DNA of 64,000 bases from Cyanobacteria bacterium FACHB-471 (GTDB lineage Bacteria; Cyanobacteriota; Cyanobacteriia; Elainellales; Elainellaceae): NCBI GenBank assembly GCA_014695345.1, contig JACJOC010000017.1:62001-126000 (forward strand), given 5' to 3'. The notes beneath the pieces are model-generated. The model was not told where the DNA came from. It saw only the letters and a list, made by a program, of their open reading frames with translations, and searched no databases. Both the position numbers and the translations under genes were made by a program. The first letter of the stretch is position 1; every line of letters begins with the position of its first letter. Below, in pieces: positions 8,140-17,075 of this stretch.

Positions 8140-9060
8140 ACTTGGGTCATTGAGGAAACCCTCTTGAACTAAAAACTCTTGGGCAACCTCAGCAGGTTCA
8201 CGCCCATTTCCATCTACCTCATTGTTTAACCGACGCATGGTTTCATCCGTAAGTTTGGGAGCCAGAGCATTGAGGGCATCCTGAATTTCTGGATTTGCGT
8301 CTAGCGCTGCCTGCCGCACCACAGGAGCAACCTGATAGGGCGGGAATAAGCCTTTGTCATCTTCTAACACAACCAGATTGTAAGCGCTGATTTGTCCATC
8401 GGTTCCAAATGCCTCGACTACATCTGCCTCGCCTCTGACCAGTGCTTCATATCTCAGCCCTGCGTCCACTGGAATCAATTGCTTAAAGTCAAATTCTCCA
8501 TACACCCGTTTCAGCCCAGGTAGACCGTCTTCCCGCTCTTGAAACTCAGGCGTTGTCACAATCGTAAGCTGCTCAGCTTGACCCACTAGATCAGAAATCG
8601 TGCGAATGCCATACTGCTCGGCTTTCTCCTGAGTCATGGCAAGAGCTTGGGTGTTGTTCATGGGAGCTGGGTCTAGCCAGACTAAATCAAACTGTTCCTT
8701 GTATTCCGATGAAACGGTGTCAAAGACCTGCTGGCGATCGCTATTCACTGGCAATTTCAAAACGGTCAGCAGCGCGGTACCCGTATATTCAGGGTAAAGG
8801 TCAATCTCGTCGTTGATGATCGCGGACTGGGCTACGGGCGTACCACCCAAATTGAATTTTCGTTCTACTTGAAGACCGCTGTTTTCTAGCACCAACGCAT
8901 ACATTTCACCCAGAATGAATTCCTCTGTAAAATCTTTAGACCCCACTCGCACAGGAGTAGCGCCATTGTCCCCAGCTCCACCAGAATTACAAGCTACTGC
9001 GATCGCCGTCGTCAGGACAACGATGAGGAGAAATGTCAACAAACGACGGACTATTTTCAT
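8134..9060 (-). CDS. osmoprotectant (glycine betaine/choline) ABC transporter substrate-binding lipoprotein
   Basis: Periplasmic binding protein of the OpuAC/OsmF type, which captures quaternary ammonium compounds. Residues 1-24 form a lipoprotein signal ending in the lipobox AVAC (Cys24). The mature part opens with VRVGSKDFTEEFILGEMY and contains DLYPEYTGTALL, both diagnostic of this family. ATG 9060 is preferred over the TTG at 9081 because a GAGGG lies 8 nt upstream. 308 aa is normal. No permease or ATPase gene is adjacent on either side, so it must work with a transporter encoded elsewhere. Its 3' end overlaps ureD by 6 bp. Confidence 0.9.
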   Translation of the reverse strand: MKIVRRLLTFLLIVVLTTAIAVACNSGGAGDNGATPVRVGSKDFTEEFILGEMYALVLENSGLQVERKFNLGGTPVAQSAIINDEIDLYPEYTGTALLTVLKLPVNSDRQQVFDTVSSEYKEQFDLVWLDPAPMNNTQALAMTQEKAEQYGIRTISDLVGQAEQLTIVTTPEFQEREDGLPGLKRVYGEFDFKQLIPVDAGLRYEALVRGEADVVEAFGTDGQISAYNLVVLEDDKGLFPPYQVAPVVRQAALDANPEIQDALNALAPKLTDETMRRLNNEVDGNGREPAEVAQEFLVQEGFLNDPSS

Positions 9061-9228
9061 AGAATGGCCCTCATGCACCAATTACTCATAAATTACTACA
9101 AGACTAAAGCATGTTTTAGAGCAGGTTGAAAGGGTTGGGCTGTTACATATACTTCGCGAACTGAAAATCAACTTCTAAAATAGACCGTAGAGCAATCTCA
9201 GGAATGGGTGATCAATTAGGAACGAGTC

Positions 9229-9744
9229 ATGATAAAAGTAATAGGTTCTCAGATTTATCAATATGTCAAGTTGGTTGTAGTGTGTTGGATGGCGATCGCT
9301 ACCGTCATTGTGCTAACAACTGCAAGTGCAGAGGCCGCTTCAACGCCTGAAGTGATGTCTGAAGCTATGCCCGAAATTGTGGTCTATCGCGATCCATCCT
9401 GTAGCTGCTGTGGAGGATGGATGGAACATTTGGAGGCTCAAGGTTTTCAGGCTACCAATATGCCTACGCCCGAAGTTGATGCTCTCAAACAGCAATACGG
9501 AATTCCAGATGACTTAACCTCTTGCCATACTGCAATCATTGGTGGATATGTGGTCGAAGGACACGTCCCGGCTGAAGACATTAAACGACTGCTAGCGGAA
9601 CGTCCTAATGTTGTAGGGATTGCTGTTCCAGGAATGCCAGTCGGAACACCAGGTATGGAATCTGGAGATGAGCGAGAATCTTTCAGCGTGTTTTCGTTTG
9701 ACGAGCAAGGAAACACAGAAGTTTTTAATCATTACTCATTTTAA
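9229..9744 (+). CDS. DUF411 metal-binding protein, exported
   Basis: DUF411 proteins are small periplasmic proteins often linked to copper or other metal handling. A signal or anchor helix spans residues about 12-36 (ending ASAEAA). The metal-type motif DPSCSCCGGW gives Cys58, Cys60 and Cys61, and a second pair, Cys99-His100 (LTSCHTAI), follows. The family core VEGHVPAEDIKRLL and GIAVPGMPVGTPGM is intact. AGGAAC lies 7 nt before the ATG. It is a single gene closed by a strong terminator; no copper ATPase or oxidase is adjacent, so the metal is not shown. Confidence 0.88.
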   Translation: MIKVIGSQIYQYVKLVVVCWMAIATVIVLTTASAEAASTPEVMSEAMPEIVVYRDPSCSCCGGWMEHLEAQGFQATNMPTPEVDALKQQYGIPDDLTSCHTAIIGGYVVEGHVPAEDIKRLLAERPNVVGIAVPGMPVGTPGMESGDERESFSVFSFDEQGNTEVFNHYSF

Positions 9745-9758
9745 GCATCGGACTTTTT

Positions 9759-9797
9759 GACAAAAAAGGTGAGGGTAAAACCCTCACCTTTTTTGTC
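9759..9797. terminator. bidirectional terminator
   Basis: An 18-bp perfect stem (GACAAAAAAGGTGAGGGT and complement) with a 3-nt loop and A/T runs on both sides. It lies between the convergent DUF411 and beta-helix genes and can serve both. Confidence 0.85.
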
Positions 9798-9839
9798 TCA
9801 ATTTAAATCGCTGACTTCATACGTTGCTTAGAAACTGTC

Positions 9840-12479
9840 TTACACAGCACTCTGCACGTTTACCTTAAAGGCAAAGTCATTGAAGTCCTGATCGCCTCCG
9901 CCCAACTTATCCTCAAAGACAAGGGTATTGTCGTTGAGCAGTTTGACGTGATCCTTCTTGTCAGGGTTAGCTACTCCAAAGGCAAAGAAAGCATTGAGCG
10001 GTCCACTGTTTTCTAAGTTGCTGGGGTTCTGGCTGAGGAACTCATCTGCCGTGCCGTTGGAGATGATGTATGGTGCCAAGAGCGCACCTGTCTCCAAGGA
10101 AGTTGCAAGTTCTCCTGTAGCTCGGTCGAGTTCTACATCCGTTAACCGTTGTTTGAGTGCTGCCTCTGCGTAACCTGATTCTCCTGGGCGGATCAACTGG
10201 TCAGTGTCTGAATCAAGCACTGCCCCTGATTCATCTGTCACAACGTATAGCCCAACTGAGTTGCTGTAGGCTGCGTTGCTAGTAACCTCATCAAATGTTG
10301 CTGCAACTTCAGAGTTCAATTCACCGTCGCCATTGAAATCAATGTTACGCAAATCAATTAGTTTGGTTTGCGTAAATAGACTGGGCTCAGGCTCAACAGG
10401 GGATGGAGTTTCAGGCGATGGGGTTTCAGGCAATGGCTGGCTGGGCGACGGAGTCGTCGGCGGAGTCGTCGGCGACGGAGTCGTCGGCAGCGGAGTTTCT
10501 GGCAATGGGTCTTCGGTGACTGTAATTTTGACCGTTCCAGAAACACTTTCGCCATTCCGACTTAACCGATAGGTAAAACTATCTTCGCCTATGGCATCGG
10601 CTTCAGGGGTGTACCGGATGAAGTCATCTGTTAGGTTGTTGAGCGTACCGTTGTTGTCAAGTGTGACATTCCCCTTAGTGGGGCGATCGCCAATGGAAAG
10701 GGTAAAGTCACCTGCTACCTGGTCGTTGGCAAGCACATCAATTTTGACTTCGGTGTTCGCCTTCGTTGTAATGGTATCTGCTTCAGCAACAAGAGGGTCA
10801 GGCGTGCTCGTATCGGGAGGGGTAGGAGAACCACTGTCCGGTGGTGTAGTGTCTGGTGGTGTAGGAGAACCACTGTCTGGTGGTGTAGGAGTTTCACCGC
10901 CATTATTAGGAGGCGTAGGAGTGCCACTGTCTGGTGGTGTGGGAGGCTCACTAGGAAGGGAAGGCTCCTCTCTGGGCGGAATTGTCGTTTGAGTTTTTAC
11001 CTCATAGGCTCCAACGTCTGGTCTGCTGTCCCGTGTAACTCCTCTCTGATCAGTTGTAGTTGCACCGTTGGTCGTGCCTGAATTGATAGCTGGGCTATCC
11101 TGCAAAAGCTGACGCACATAGTCATTGCCGACCTTTAACAAGTCACCCAGATTCACATCATCTACATAACGACTGTTTTGCGTGACTTTGGGTCCTCTGC
11201 CATCCACAATGGTTTCAACAATGTTGCCACCGCCATCGCGCAGGGTGAAATTGGAGTGCCCTTGTTTAGTCGATTGTGCAACGTTCCCTGCCAAGAGGGT
11301 GTTAGTCAAGGTGACATCATCACTGTTGCTACCGCCCGTCCAGATTGCGCCTGCATCCCTTCCAGCAAAGTTGTCAGCAATCGTAGAGTTAACGATTTTG
11401 ATAGGTTTACCGTCCCTGGTATTCAGGAACATGGCACCGCCCGCATCTTCCAGGGCTTTGTTACCAGAAATGGTGGAGTTGGTAATGGTGACACCAGAGG
11501 TATTGTTGTTCACCCACAATCCACCACCTTGGACTGGAGAGGTGTTATTTGCGATAGTCGTGTCGACGATCGTGAGTTTACTGCCAGCGAACTCAATGCC
11601 ACCGCCGCGTCCGAGGTTATTTGAACCACCTCTAGTGACGGAGTTGCCCAAAATGCTGCTGTCTTTGACAATTACTTCGTCTCCGGTGTAAGTCCACAGG
11701 TACAGCGCTCCTCCCCCTGCTGTGGCTTTGTTGCCCTCAAATTGGCTGGACTCAATCAGGATCTTGCCACCCACAGTATCTCGTTCGTCGCCATTGGCAC
11801 CATCGGTGAAGAGGGCTCCTCCTTCGCGAGTACTGGTGTTGTTCTTGAAAACTGAGTTCTTGATGGTAACAGGTCCGAGCAGATTGTAAACAGCTCCACC
11901 GTTCACCCCTCTGTTGTTGGTGAAGGTGCTGTTTTCAATCACGAGTTTGCCTGTGCCTGCCGCTCCGCCTGCACCGTAGGTGGCGATCGCCCCAGCACTA
12001 AAGCCATCGTTTGAGAGGGTGCCGTCGTTACTATCAAAAGTGCTGCCTCGCACTGTCAATCCGCCGCCGTAACCGACGCGAATTGCACCACCACGACTCG
12101 CCTTGTTGTTGGTAAATTTACTGTTTTCTACAGTCAATGTGCTGTAGTCACGCACCTGAATTGCGCCACCTTCACCCGCACTTCCTACACCTATGGTTTT
12201 TCCACTGGTGAAATTCAAATTCTTGATATTGACATTTAGAAATTTCTCGACAACGAGGATACGGGTGGAGTTATTACCACTAACGGTTAAGTTAGGCGCT
12301 TCTGAACCATCAATGGAGATTCCCTTGTTAACTGTAAGCTGTCCGCCGGTTAGCGTAATTTTTTGGTTAGCAAGGTTGGATGAAAACTTGACAGTGTCTC
12401 CCGACTGGGCATTGGCAATTGCTTCTCTCAGTGAACCAGTTCCGCTGTCTGCGGTGGTTGTAACCGTGATAATAGCCAT
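9840..12479 (-). CDS. large beta-helix protein with cadherin-like and DUF4114 domains
   Basis: An 879-residue modular protein. Residues about 1-480 form a right-handed parallel beta-helix with repeated NSxFxNN and GGAIxx turns, closing with the choice-of-anchor type ending SPAINSG...DQRGV...DVGAYE. A Pro/Thr/Ser linker (PTPPDSG repeats, about 490-555) follows, then a tandem-95/cadherin-like Ig domain (KIDVLANDQ ... SFTYRLS, about 560-655), a second Pro-rich linker and a C-terminal DUF4114 domain (GGGDQDFNDFAF). There is no classical signal peptide, which fits type I secretion of many cyanobacterial repeat proteins. AAGGA precedes the ATG. Likely an extracellular or surface protein, possibly polysaccharide-binding. 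It stands alone between terminator and repeat. Confidence 0.82.
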   Translation of the reverse strand: MAIITVTTTADSGTGSLREAIANAQSGDTVKFSSNLANQKITLTGGQLTVNKGISIDGSEAPNLTVSGNNSTRILVVEKFLNVNIKNLNFTSGKTIGVGSAGEGGAIQVRDYSTLTVENSKFTNNKASRGGAIRVGYGGGLTVRGSTFDSNDGTLSNDGFSAGAIATYGAGGAAGTGKLVIENSTFTNNRGVNGGAVYNLLGPVTIKNSVFKNNTSTREGGALFTDGANGDERDTVGGKILIESSQFEGNKATAGGGALYLWTYTGDEVIVKDSSILGNSVTRGGSNNLGRGGGIEFAGSKLTIVDTTIANNTSPVQGGGLWVNNNTSGVTITNSTISGNKALEDAGGAMFLNTRDGKPIKIVNSTIADNFAGRDAGAIWTGGSNSDDVTLTNTLLAGNVAQSTKQGHSNFTLRDGGGNIVETIVDGRGPKVTQNSRYVDDVNLGDLLKVGNDYVRQLLQDSPAINSGTTNGATTTDQRGVTRDSRPDVGAYEVKTQTTIPPREEPSLPSEPPTPPDSGTPTPPNNGGETPTPPDSGSPTPPDTTPPDSGSPTPPDTSTPDPLVAEADTITTKANTEVKIDVLANDQVAGDFTLSIGDRPTKGNVTLDNNGTLNNLTDDFIRYTPEADAIGEDSFTYRLSRNGESVSGTVKITVTEDPLPETPLPTTPSPTTPPTTPSPSQPLPETPSPETPSPVEPEPSLFTQTKLIDLRNIDFNGDGELNSEVAATFDEVTSNAAYSNSVGLYVVTDESGAVLDSDTDQLIRPGESGYAEAALKQRLTDVELDRATGELATSLETGALLAPYIISNGTADEFLSQNPSNLENSGPLNAFFAFGVANPDKKDHVKLLNDNTLVFEDKLGGGDQDFNDFAFKVNVQSAV

Positions 12480-13021
12480 GAATTATCCTTTGAGTGAACG
12501 TCAGTCGGCAGAGCACCCAAGCTATCTTCTTAGACATTTCGCACAACAATAAAGTTCCCTTAAAGGCAGCAATTCTCACACTTCAGGTAGAAGAAAATTA
12601 GATAAAGGCGAACTAGAAGCCTTTCCGTTGTTCAAGCCTCGGATTCATTGATCTCCGGATTTCACTAATTTGAGCGATGCGAGCTACTTTACAATCATCA
12701 CCTACAAAAACACGATTTCCTGCATCTTCACCAGAAATTCTAATCAGTCACTAAAGAAAAACCGTTGTCCTTTGAGTGGCTTTTGAAAAGTACAGAACTT
12801 ATGCAGACATAATGCAAAACTGATATCGATTTAAACAGGTTTCGCGACACATCAACTTCTGTAAGGGCTCATTGCGAGGCGCCCTTACCCACATTTGCAA
12901 CCTCTAAAAATCAAGTTGATGTGATACAAACTCCACGTTATCTCGGGCATAAGCCGTGGATCACGTGAACGAATGCGTAAGTCCTTCAAGGGTGAATATT
13001 TATCGTTTTGCAATCGTTTCT
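12480..13021. other. intergenic region containing a dispersed repeat
   Basis: About 540 bp between two minus-strand genes. Apart from the repeat at 12819-12926 I see no gene. The segment next to 12479 should hold the beta-helix gene promoter. Confidence 0.5.
12819..12926. repeat. dispersed palindromic repeat, copy 1 (MITE-like)
   Basis: Shares CGCGACACATCAA-TTCTGTAAGGGC and GCGCCCTTAC-CACAT-TGCAAC with 22922-23020. The centre is a hairpin (GTAAGGGC ... GCCCTTAC). The outer ends, CTGATATCGATTT on the left and a CAAGTTGATGTGAT type end on the right, are roughly inverted to each other. It carries no gene. Confidence 0.7.
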
Positions 13022-14812
13022 TTAGGCTGAGCGGGCTACTTCCGCTGCGTCATCAGCGTCGGTTTTTGTGAAGTTCACTACGAATGACTTATCAACCTGC
13101 GTCCCTTTAGCGTCGGTGCGGCGCAAGGTAATTGCATGATCAACATCGGATTCAATTTGAACTAAGGCAGAGTCGTAAATTCTCAACTCGTTTCCTTTCA
13201 ATAGAAAATATCCTTCAGCGTTATCAAGCAGCGCGTAAGTGTAGGAATTGTTAGTTTCAGGGTCTTCATCAGGCAAAGTGGCAATTAGAGTGCTGGGGGC
13301 TTCAGCTTGATTTGAACTTTGCTCTTGGGATTGAATAAACCCGGGCGGTGGGGGAGGGGGGGCGATCGCCTTATTTCGTCTACGCTCTGACGAATGACCG
13401 CCTAGTGGATGCGGCAAGTCACTAAATAGCCCTCTAACTGGCTCAACGACCCCTCCATCTGCCCAAACAGGGGTTAGTTCCTGGTTGGATAGCCTGGGAC
13501 TCTCATAAGCCAGCTTCTCCAACAAGGAAAAAATGGGAGGGTTGCTCATCCTACTGGGAGGGTTTGAGTCTGTTTGAAGGTTTTCAGTCTCTTGTGAAGG
13601 GCTGTCTCCCTCCCTTGAAAAGTAAAGAGGGGAGTCATGCTGGCTCACCAAATTCTGCTTTTCTTGCTTAGAAGAATTAGAAATCGCGGCACCAAATCCA
13701 TCGGAATCATCTGAACTCTGCCCATAGTCTAAAGCAGAGGCAAACTCACCCATTGTGGTTTGTGGTCCAAACGTGGGAAGCTGAATGTCTTGCGGTTCAG
13801 TATCGTCAGTGCCCCATGTAAGACCCAATTTACTGATGATGTTGTCTTTGAAGATAAATAGCATTCCTCCAATGTAAAAAATTGCCCAAGCACCTATCCA
13901 GAAGTAGAAGGGGATACCGCTGGGTGAGGTATCAAAGACAAATTCGGGAGATTGTTGGGATTCGCGATCGGCAGATGACTGCTCTAAGTCAGCGTCTTCT
14001 ACTTGATCCGTATCTTCTGTGGGTGGAATCTGACCTTCTTCGGAAGTGGAGGCATTGGCTGCCGTTTCTCCTGCTGTGCTTGCAGTCTCCATACGCTCTG
14101 ATTCTGCCGTTTGAGCTGCTCGATCGGGGGATGGAGATTCTGTTATCGTTGCAGGGGCTGAGCCTGATGCGTCGCCTGAACCCAGTCTCGCCGTTAGTCG
14201 GTTAGGCTGGGTTGAAGGAGTGGTAGAGGCTGCTGAAACCTGTAACCTACCCCAAGTGACCGGGCCGGCTATGCCATCGACCGTTAACCCTTCTGCTTGT
14301 TGAAATTCGGTGACAGCAGCCAAGGTTAGTTGACCATAGATGCCATCTATGGCACCCGTGTAGTGTCCAAGCTGCTGCAATCTTTCCTGGAGCCGACTTA
14401 CGGCTTCACCTCGACTACTCAACCTCAATGAACCAGGCAACTCAACGGAAGTCGAGTTAGCTGAAGAGGACTGGTTAGACTGAGGAGAATTCGTTGCGGT
14501 CGATAGTTTTGTAAAGGTCTCAGGCAGGATGAAGGGTTCAGGAGGCGCGATCGCTCCCTCAGTCAGAACAGTTTGAGCGGTAGTTTGAACTGCGGCTACA
14601 GGCTGAGAAGCAGTAGTTATAAAAGCCGGAATCACCTCTGGGGCACTAACAGAATGAGTGCAATCGATCGCACTCTCTAACCGCCCGGATCGCTGCGGCT
14701 GGACAGAAGCCTCGACCGTAGAGCAGTCCAACATAGCCGGATGGGCAAAACTGTCAGGGCTGTCAGCGCAAGTAACACAAGTCAGCAGCAGCAAAATTGA
14801 TGGGTCAGACAT
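13022..14812 (-). CDS. peptidoglycan-binding domain protein with a single central membrane segment
   Basis: Numbered from ATG 14812 (596 aa). A PG_binding_1 domain occupies residues about 127-190 (SSRGEAVSRLQERLQQLGHYTG..., with IDGIYG and FQQAEGLTVDGIAG). A long acidic Ser/Glu linker follows, then one hydrophobic helix at about 300-321 (FYFWIGAWAIFYIGGMLFIF), then about 270 residues of low-complexity and unassigned sequence. The basic KDN after the helix suggests the N-terminal half is periplasmic, where it can touch the wall. A TTG at 14866 is an alternative start; neither has a good Shine-Dalgarno sequence. The C-terminal part (about 490-590, ending VNFTKTDADDAAEVARSA) looks folded but I do not recognise it. 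Monocistronic. Confidence 0.75.
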   Translation of the reverse strand: MSDPSILLLLTCVTCADSPDSFAHPAMLDCSTVEASVQPQRSGRLESAIDCTHSVSAPEVIPAFITTASQPVAAVQTTAQTVLTEGAIAPPEPFILPETFTKLSTATNSPQSNQSSSANSTSVELPGSLRLSSRGEAVSRLQERLQQLGHYTGAIDGIYGQLTLAAVTEFQQAEGLTVDGIAGPVTWGRLQVSAASTTPSTQPNRLTARLGSGDASGSAPATITESPSPDRAAQTAESERMETASTAGETAANASTSEEGQIPPTEDTDQVEDADLEQSSADRESQQSPEFVFDTSPSGIPFYFWIGAWAIFYIGGMLFIFKDNIISKLGLTWGTDDTEPQDIQLPTFGPQTTMGEFASALDYGQSSDDSDGFGAAISNSSKQEKQNLVSQHDSPLYFSREGDSPSQETENLQTDSNPPSRMSNPPIFSLLEKLAYESPRLSNQELTPVWADGGVVEPVRGLFSDLPHPLGGHSSERRRNKAIAPPPPPPGFIQSQEQSSNQAEAPSTLIATLPDEDPETNNSYTYALLDNAEGYFLLKGNELRIYDSALVQIESDVDHAITLRRTDAKGTQVDKSFVVNFTKTDADDAAEVARSA

Positions 14813-15030
14813 AGGAGGGGGTGCCGTTCGGCTATTGCACGGTTGGCTGAAACGATGTGGCTTCAACAGCGTTAAGTGAACGGTAGTCCCCTGAAGCGAG
14901 TTAGCAGTTTGCTAGCTCTGTCCTGTCAACTATAGCAAGTTAGTGGCGATCGCATTTCTTTTTAGGATGCCTTGCCCAACAGCAGTCAGTATAGCCCAAC
15001 ACATCCCTTTTGTCGTATAACAGAATTTCC

Positions 15031-15387
15031 TTACTCCTCATCCCTCGTCTCCCAAATCGGCAATTTTGGTCGCCAACGGTACTCGTTCAGGTTAACTTTA
15101 CCTTCAGAGCTAAACAGGATACCTTCTTGCTCCAAGAGCGATCGCTGCAAATAGTCTGTTCCGTAGCGTAGAGGTGACTCTGACACCTCACCTTTTGCAT
15201 TAATCACTCGATGCCAGGGAACATCTGATAGCTGCATATCTACTCGATAGAGTGCATAGCCAACTAACCGTGCCTGTCCAGGTAGATCTGCCAAATCTGC
15301 TATTTGCCCATACGTAGCTACCCGCCCTTTGGGAATGAGACGGACTACTTGATAAATCACGTCATAGCTCGTTTTTGTCTTAGCCAT
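15031..15387 (-). CDS. alkyltransferase-like protein (MGMT family without the active Cys)
   Basis: A DNA-repair protein of the O6-alkylguanine-DNA alkyltransferase fold. The active-site motif, PCHRV in true MGMT, is PWHRV here (residues 57-61), so the acceptor Cys is replaced by Trp as in ATL proteins, which bind alkylated guanine and pass it to nucleotide excision repair. GRVATYGQIA and the RLVGYAL region fit the winged-helix DNA-binding part. 118 aa is the usual ATL length and the ATG start is clear. No operon partner. Confidence 0.9.
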   Translation of the reverse strand: MAKTKTSYDVIYQVVRLIPKGRVATYGQIADLADLPGQARLVGYALYRVDMQLSDVPWHRVINAKGEVSESPLRYGTDYLQRSLLEQEGILFSSEGKVNLNEYRWRPKLPIWETRDEE

Positions 15388-15957
15388 TCAAACACTGGTT
15401 CCCAAACAAGGGTAGAAATGCTCTGAATTCAAGAATATGTCTGAAAAGGAGCAAATGCCTCTATCAGGGTATAACGTCCAGCAAATATCCCCTGGAACCC
15501 AATCAGAATTATTGCTCAAATGCCTCCCCTCAGACCCTTCTAGACTACAGATTGGGCTCTTCAAAGCTCCTCCAAATCTATGCAGATATTAACCAATATC
15601 AAACGACCAGTAGCCCAAATATATTGAGCTCGACTTTAACGGCTAGCTATAAGATTAACAACCGCTGCATTTAGCAGCATTACAAGCTTTCAGAATGTTT
15701 GGAGTGATCTCGTTTGGGGTGAGATTTAGTGCTGCTTTTGACGAAAAGTGTATGTTCTTGGGAAAAAACTCAAAAATATCGATATAAAAGACTAAAAAGC
15801 GATCGCTTTAAGAGTACTTGTGCCATACAATTGCAAATAAGAGGATTTCAACCTTCACACATGCGCTTCTGTAGAAAACAGGTGTCGAATGGGTTGAGAC
15901 CATCCATTCTTTACCTAGCGTTGATGTTCAACATTTGAATAAAAGGAATTCCCTACT
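15388..15957. other. intergenic region
   Basis: 570 bp between divergent genes. A 69-codon frame at 15729-15938 has no Shine-Dalgarno sequence and codes for a Lys/Arg-rich, unrecognisable peptide; I do not call it. The region should hold both promoters. Confidence 0.45.
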
Positions 15958-16683
15958 GTGCAAGACTCTCAACCTTCCAGCAAAGCATCTGATCCGATTC
16001 TTTCCAAATTGATTGAGGCCGATTCTGAACTCACGCAGCAAGAAGCTGAACTACTCGCTCGGCTAGAAACAATTCAGGAAAAAAGGAAGGGACTGAAAAC
16101 AGTCATCGGCATGTTTTCGCTGGGGGGGGCATCGACTTCTGATTTGTTGCAACAGCTAGGTGAGACTCTGCCTAACAGCAAAATTAACGGTACTGCTTCC
16201 AAAATCTCAAGTGAAGCGCCAACCAATGGGACAGCGGCGATCGCAGAAAGCAAAACAGAGATTCCACCTGCTGAAAACACCTCTCAAACACCTAAAAAAT
16301 TTAGGGGTAAAACACCTCGAAAAACTACCTCTGCTGCCAAAGAGTCTGCTCCCAAAAGAAAGGGTGAAAGAGCTAGCAAGGTGACGAAACCAGCCCGTAG
16401 GTCATTAGGCTGGCAGCAGTATATTCGAGATGAGTTTGGGAAGAGTTCCCTCGCCGAAGCAATTCCTCAAGTGCTAGGACGTAAGCCGGGCGGGGTACTT
16501 GAAACTGGTGAAATCATTGATGCTATCTTTGTCGTTGATATTCCTAAGGAAGCCCGGAGTACAGTTCGTGAGCGGGTTTCAAACATCCTTTCTGCTGGCT
16601 TAAAGGTCAACAAATGGTATCGCGGCAAGACAGGTTGCTATAGCCTCTCAAAATCAGCCGCCGAAGCTAGTCTTACCTCATAG
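15958..16683 (+). CDS. cyanobacterial hypothetical protein: coiled coil, basic linker, C-terminal winged-helix-like domain
   Basis: A 241-residue protein starting at GTG with AAAGGA 10-12 nt upstream. Residues about 15-50 form a coiled coil (LTQQEAELLARLETIQEKRK). A Lys/Thr/Pro-rich basic segment spans about 105-145 (KKFRGKTPRKTTSAAK), resembling a nucleic-acid-binding tail. The last 90 residues (GWQQYIRDEFG ... SLAEAIPQVL ... VRERVSNILSAGLKVNKWYRG) look like a small winged-helix domain. A DNA- or RNA-associated role is inferred from this architecture only. The gene stands alone and is followed by two very strong stem-loops. Confidence 0.72.
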   Translation: MQDSQPSSKASDPILSKLIEADSELTQQEAELLARLETIQEKRKGLKTVIGMFSLGGASTSDLLQQLGETLPNSKINGTASKISSEAPTNGTAAIAESKTEIPPAENTSQTPKKFRGKTPRKTTSAAKESAPKRKGERASKVTKPARRSLGWQQYIRDEFGKSSLAEAIPQVLGRKPGGVLETGEIIDAIFVVDIPKEARSTVRERVSNILSAGLKVNKWYRGKTGCYSLSKSAAEASLTS

Positions 16684-16696
16684 TTGAGAGTATTCA

Positions 16697-16743
16697 GATT
16701 TTTGTGTAAGTGCGGGCATTCTGCCCGCACTTACACAAAAATC
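16697..16743. terminator. bidirectional terminator, 22-bp perfect stem
   Basis: A 22-bp perfect inverted repeat (GATTTTTGTGTAAGTGCGGGCA and complement) with a TTC loop, 14 bp after the 15958-16683 gene. Confidence 0.85.
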
Positions 16744-16781
16744 AAATCAGTCCCCATAGTTCAGCTAAGCGGATGGACAAA

Positions 16782-16827
16782 ATAAAAATTGGGGTAGCGC
16801 TCTGAAGGGCGCTACCCCAATTTTTAT
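16782..16827. terminator. second tandem terminator
   Basis: A 19-bp perfect stem (ATAAAAATTGGGGTAGCGC and complement) with an 8-nt loop, 38 bp after the first terminator. Its sequence is unrelated to the first. Confidence 0.8.
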
Positions 16828-17075
16828 CAGAGATATTCAATGAATGTTGAATACCCAACCTGCTAGGCTGTCTAGTGACAACTTAAACTTGCAAGGGGTT
16901 TGGTGATGTTAGTCGCACAAGAAATTTGCTGGATCTAGAACTCAAGCCACTTCCAAAGCATCCATTTCTGGAGTTTGAGGTGAAGCAGTAGTATTACCGA
17001 TGACAAACAACGGCTCTAACTGAGAAACGCTATAGTTAAGTAAGGTAAAAAGATACTTCAGTTGAGCCTAAACAA

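Noticed and set aside
10440-10510. Tandem GTCGTCGGCGG-type repeat as a CRISPR or satellite
   Set aside because: It is the coding sequence of a Pro/Thr-rich linker (TPSPTTPPTTPSP) in the beta-helix protein, not a non-coding array.
15031-15387. Active O6-methylguanine methyltransferase (ogt)
   Set aside because: The acceptor Cys is Trp (PWHRV), so it cannot be an active alkyltransferase; called an alkyltransferase-like protein.
15729-15938. 69-codon + strand frame before the coiled-coil gene
   Set aside because: Lys/Arg-rich with no ribosome site; the real start with AAAGGA is at 15958.
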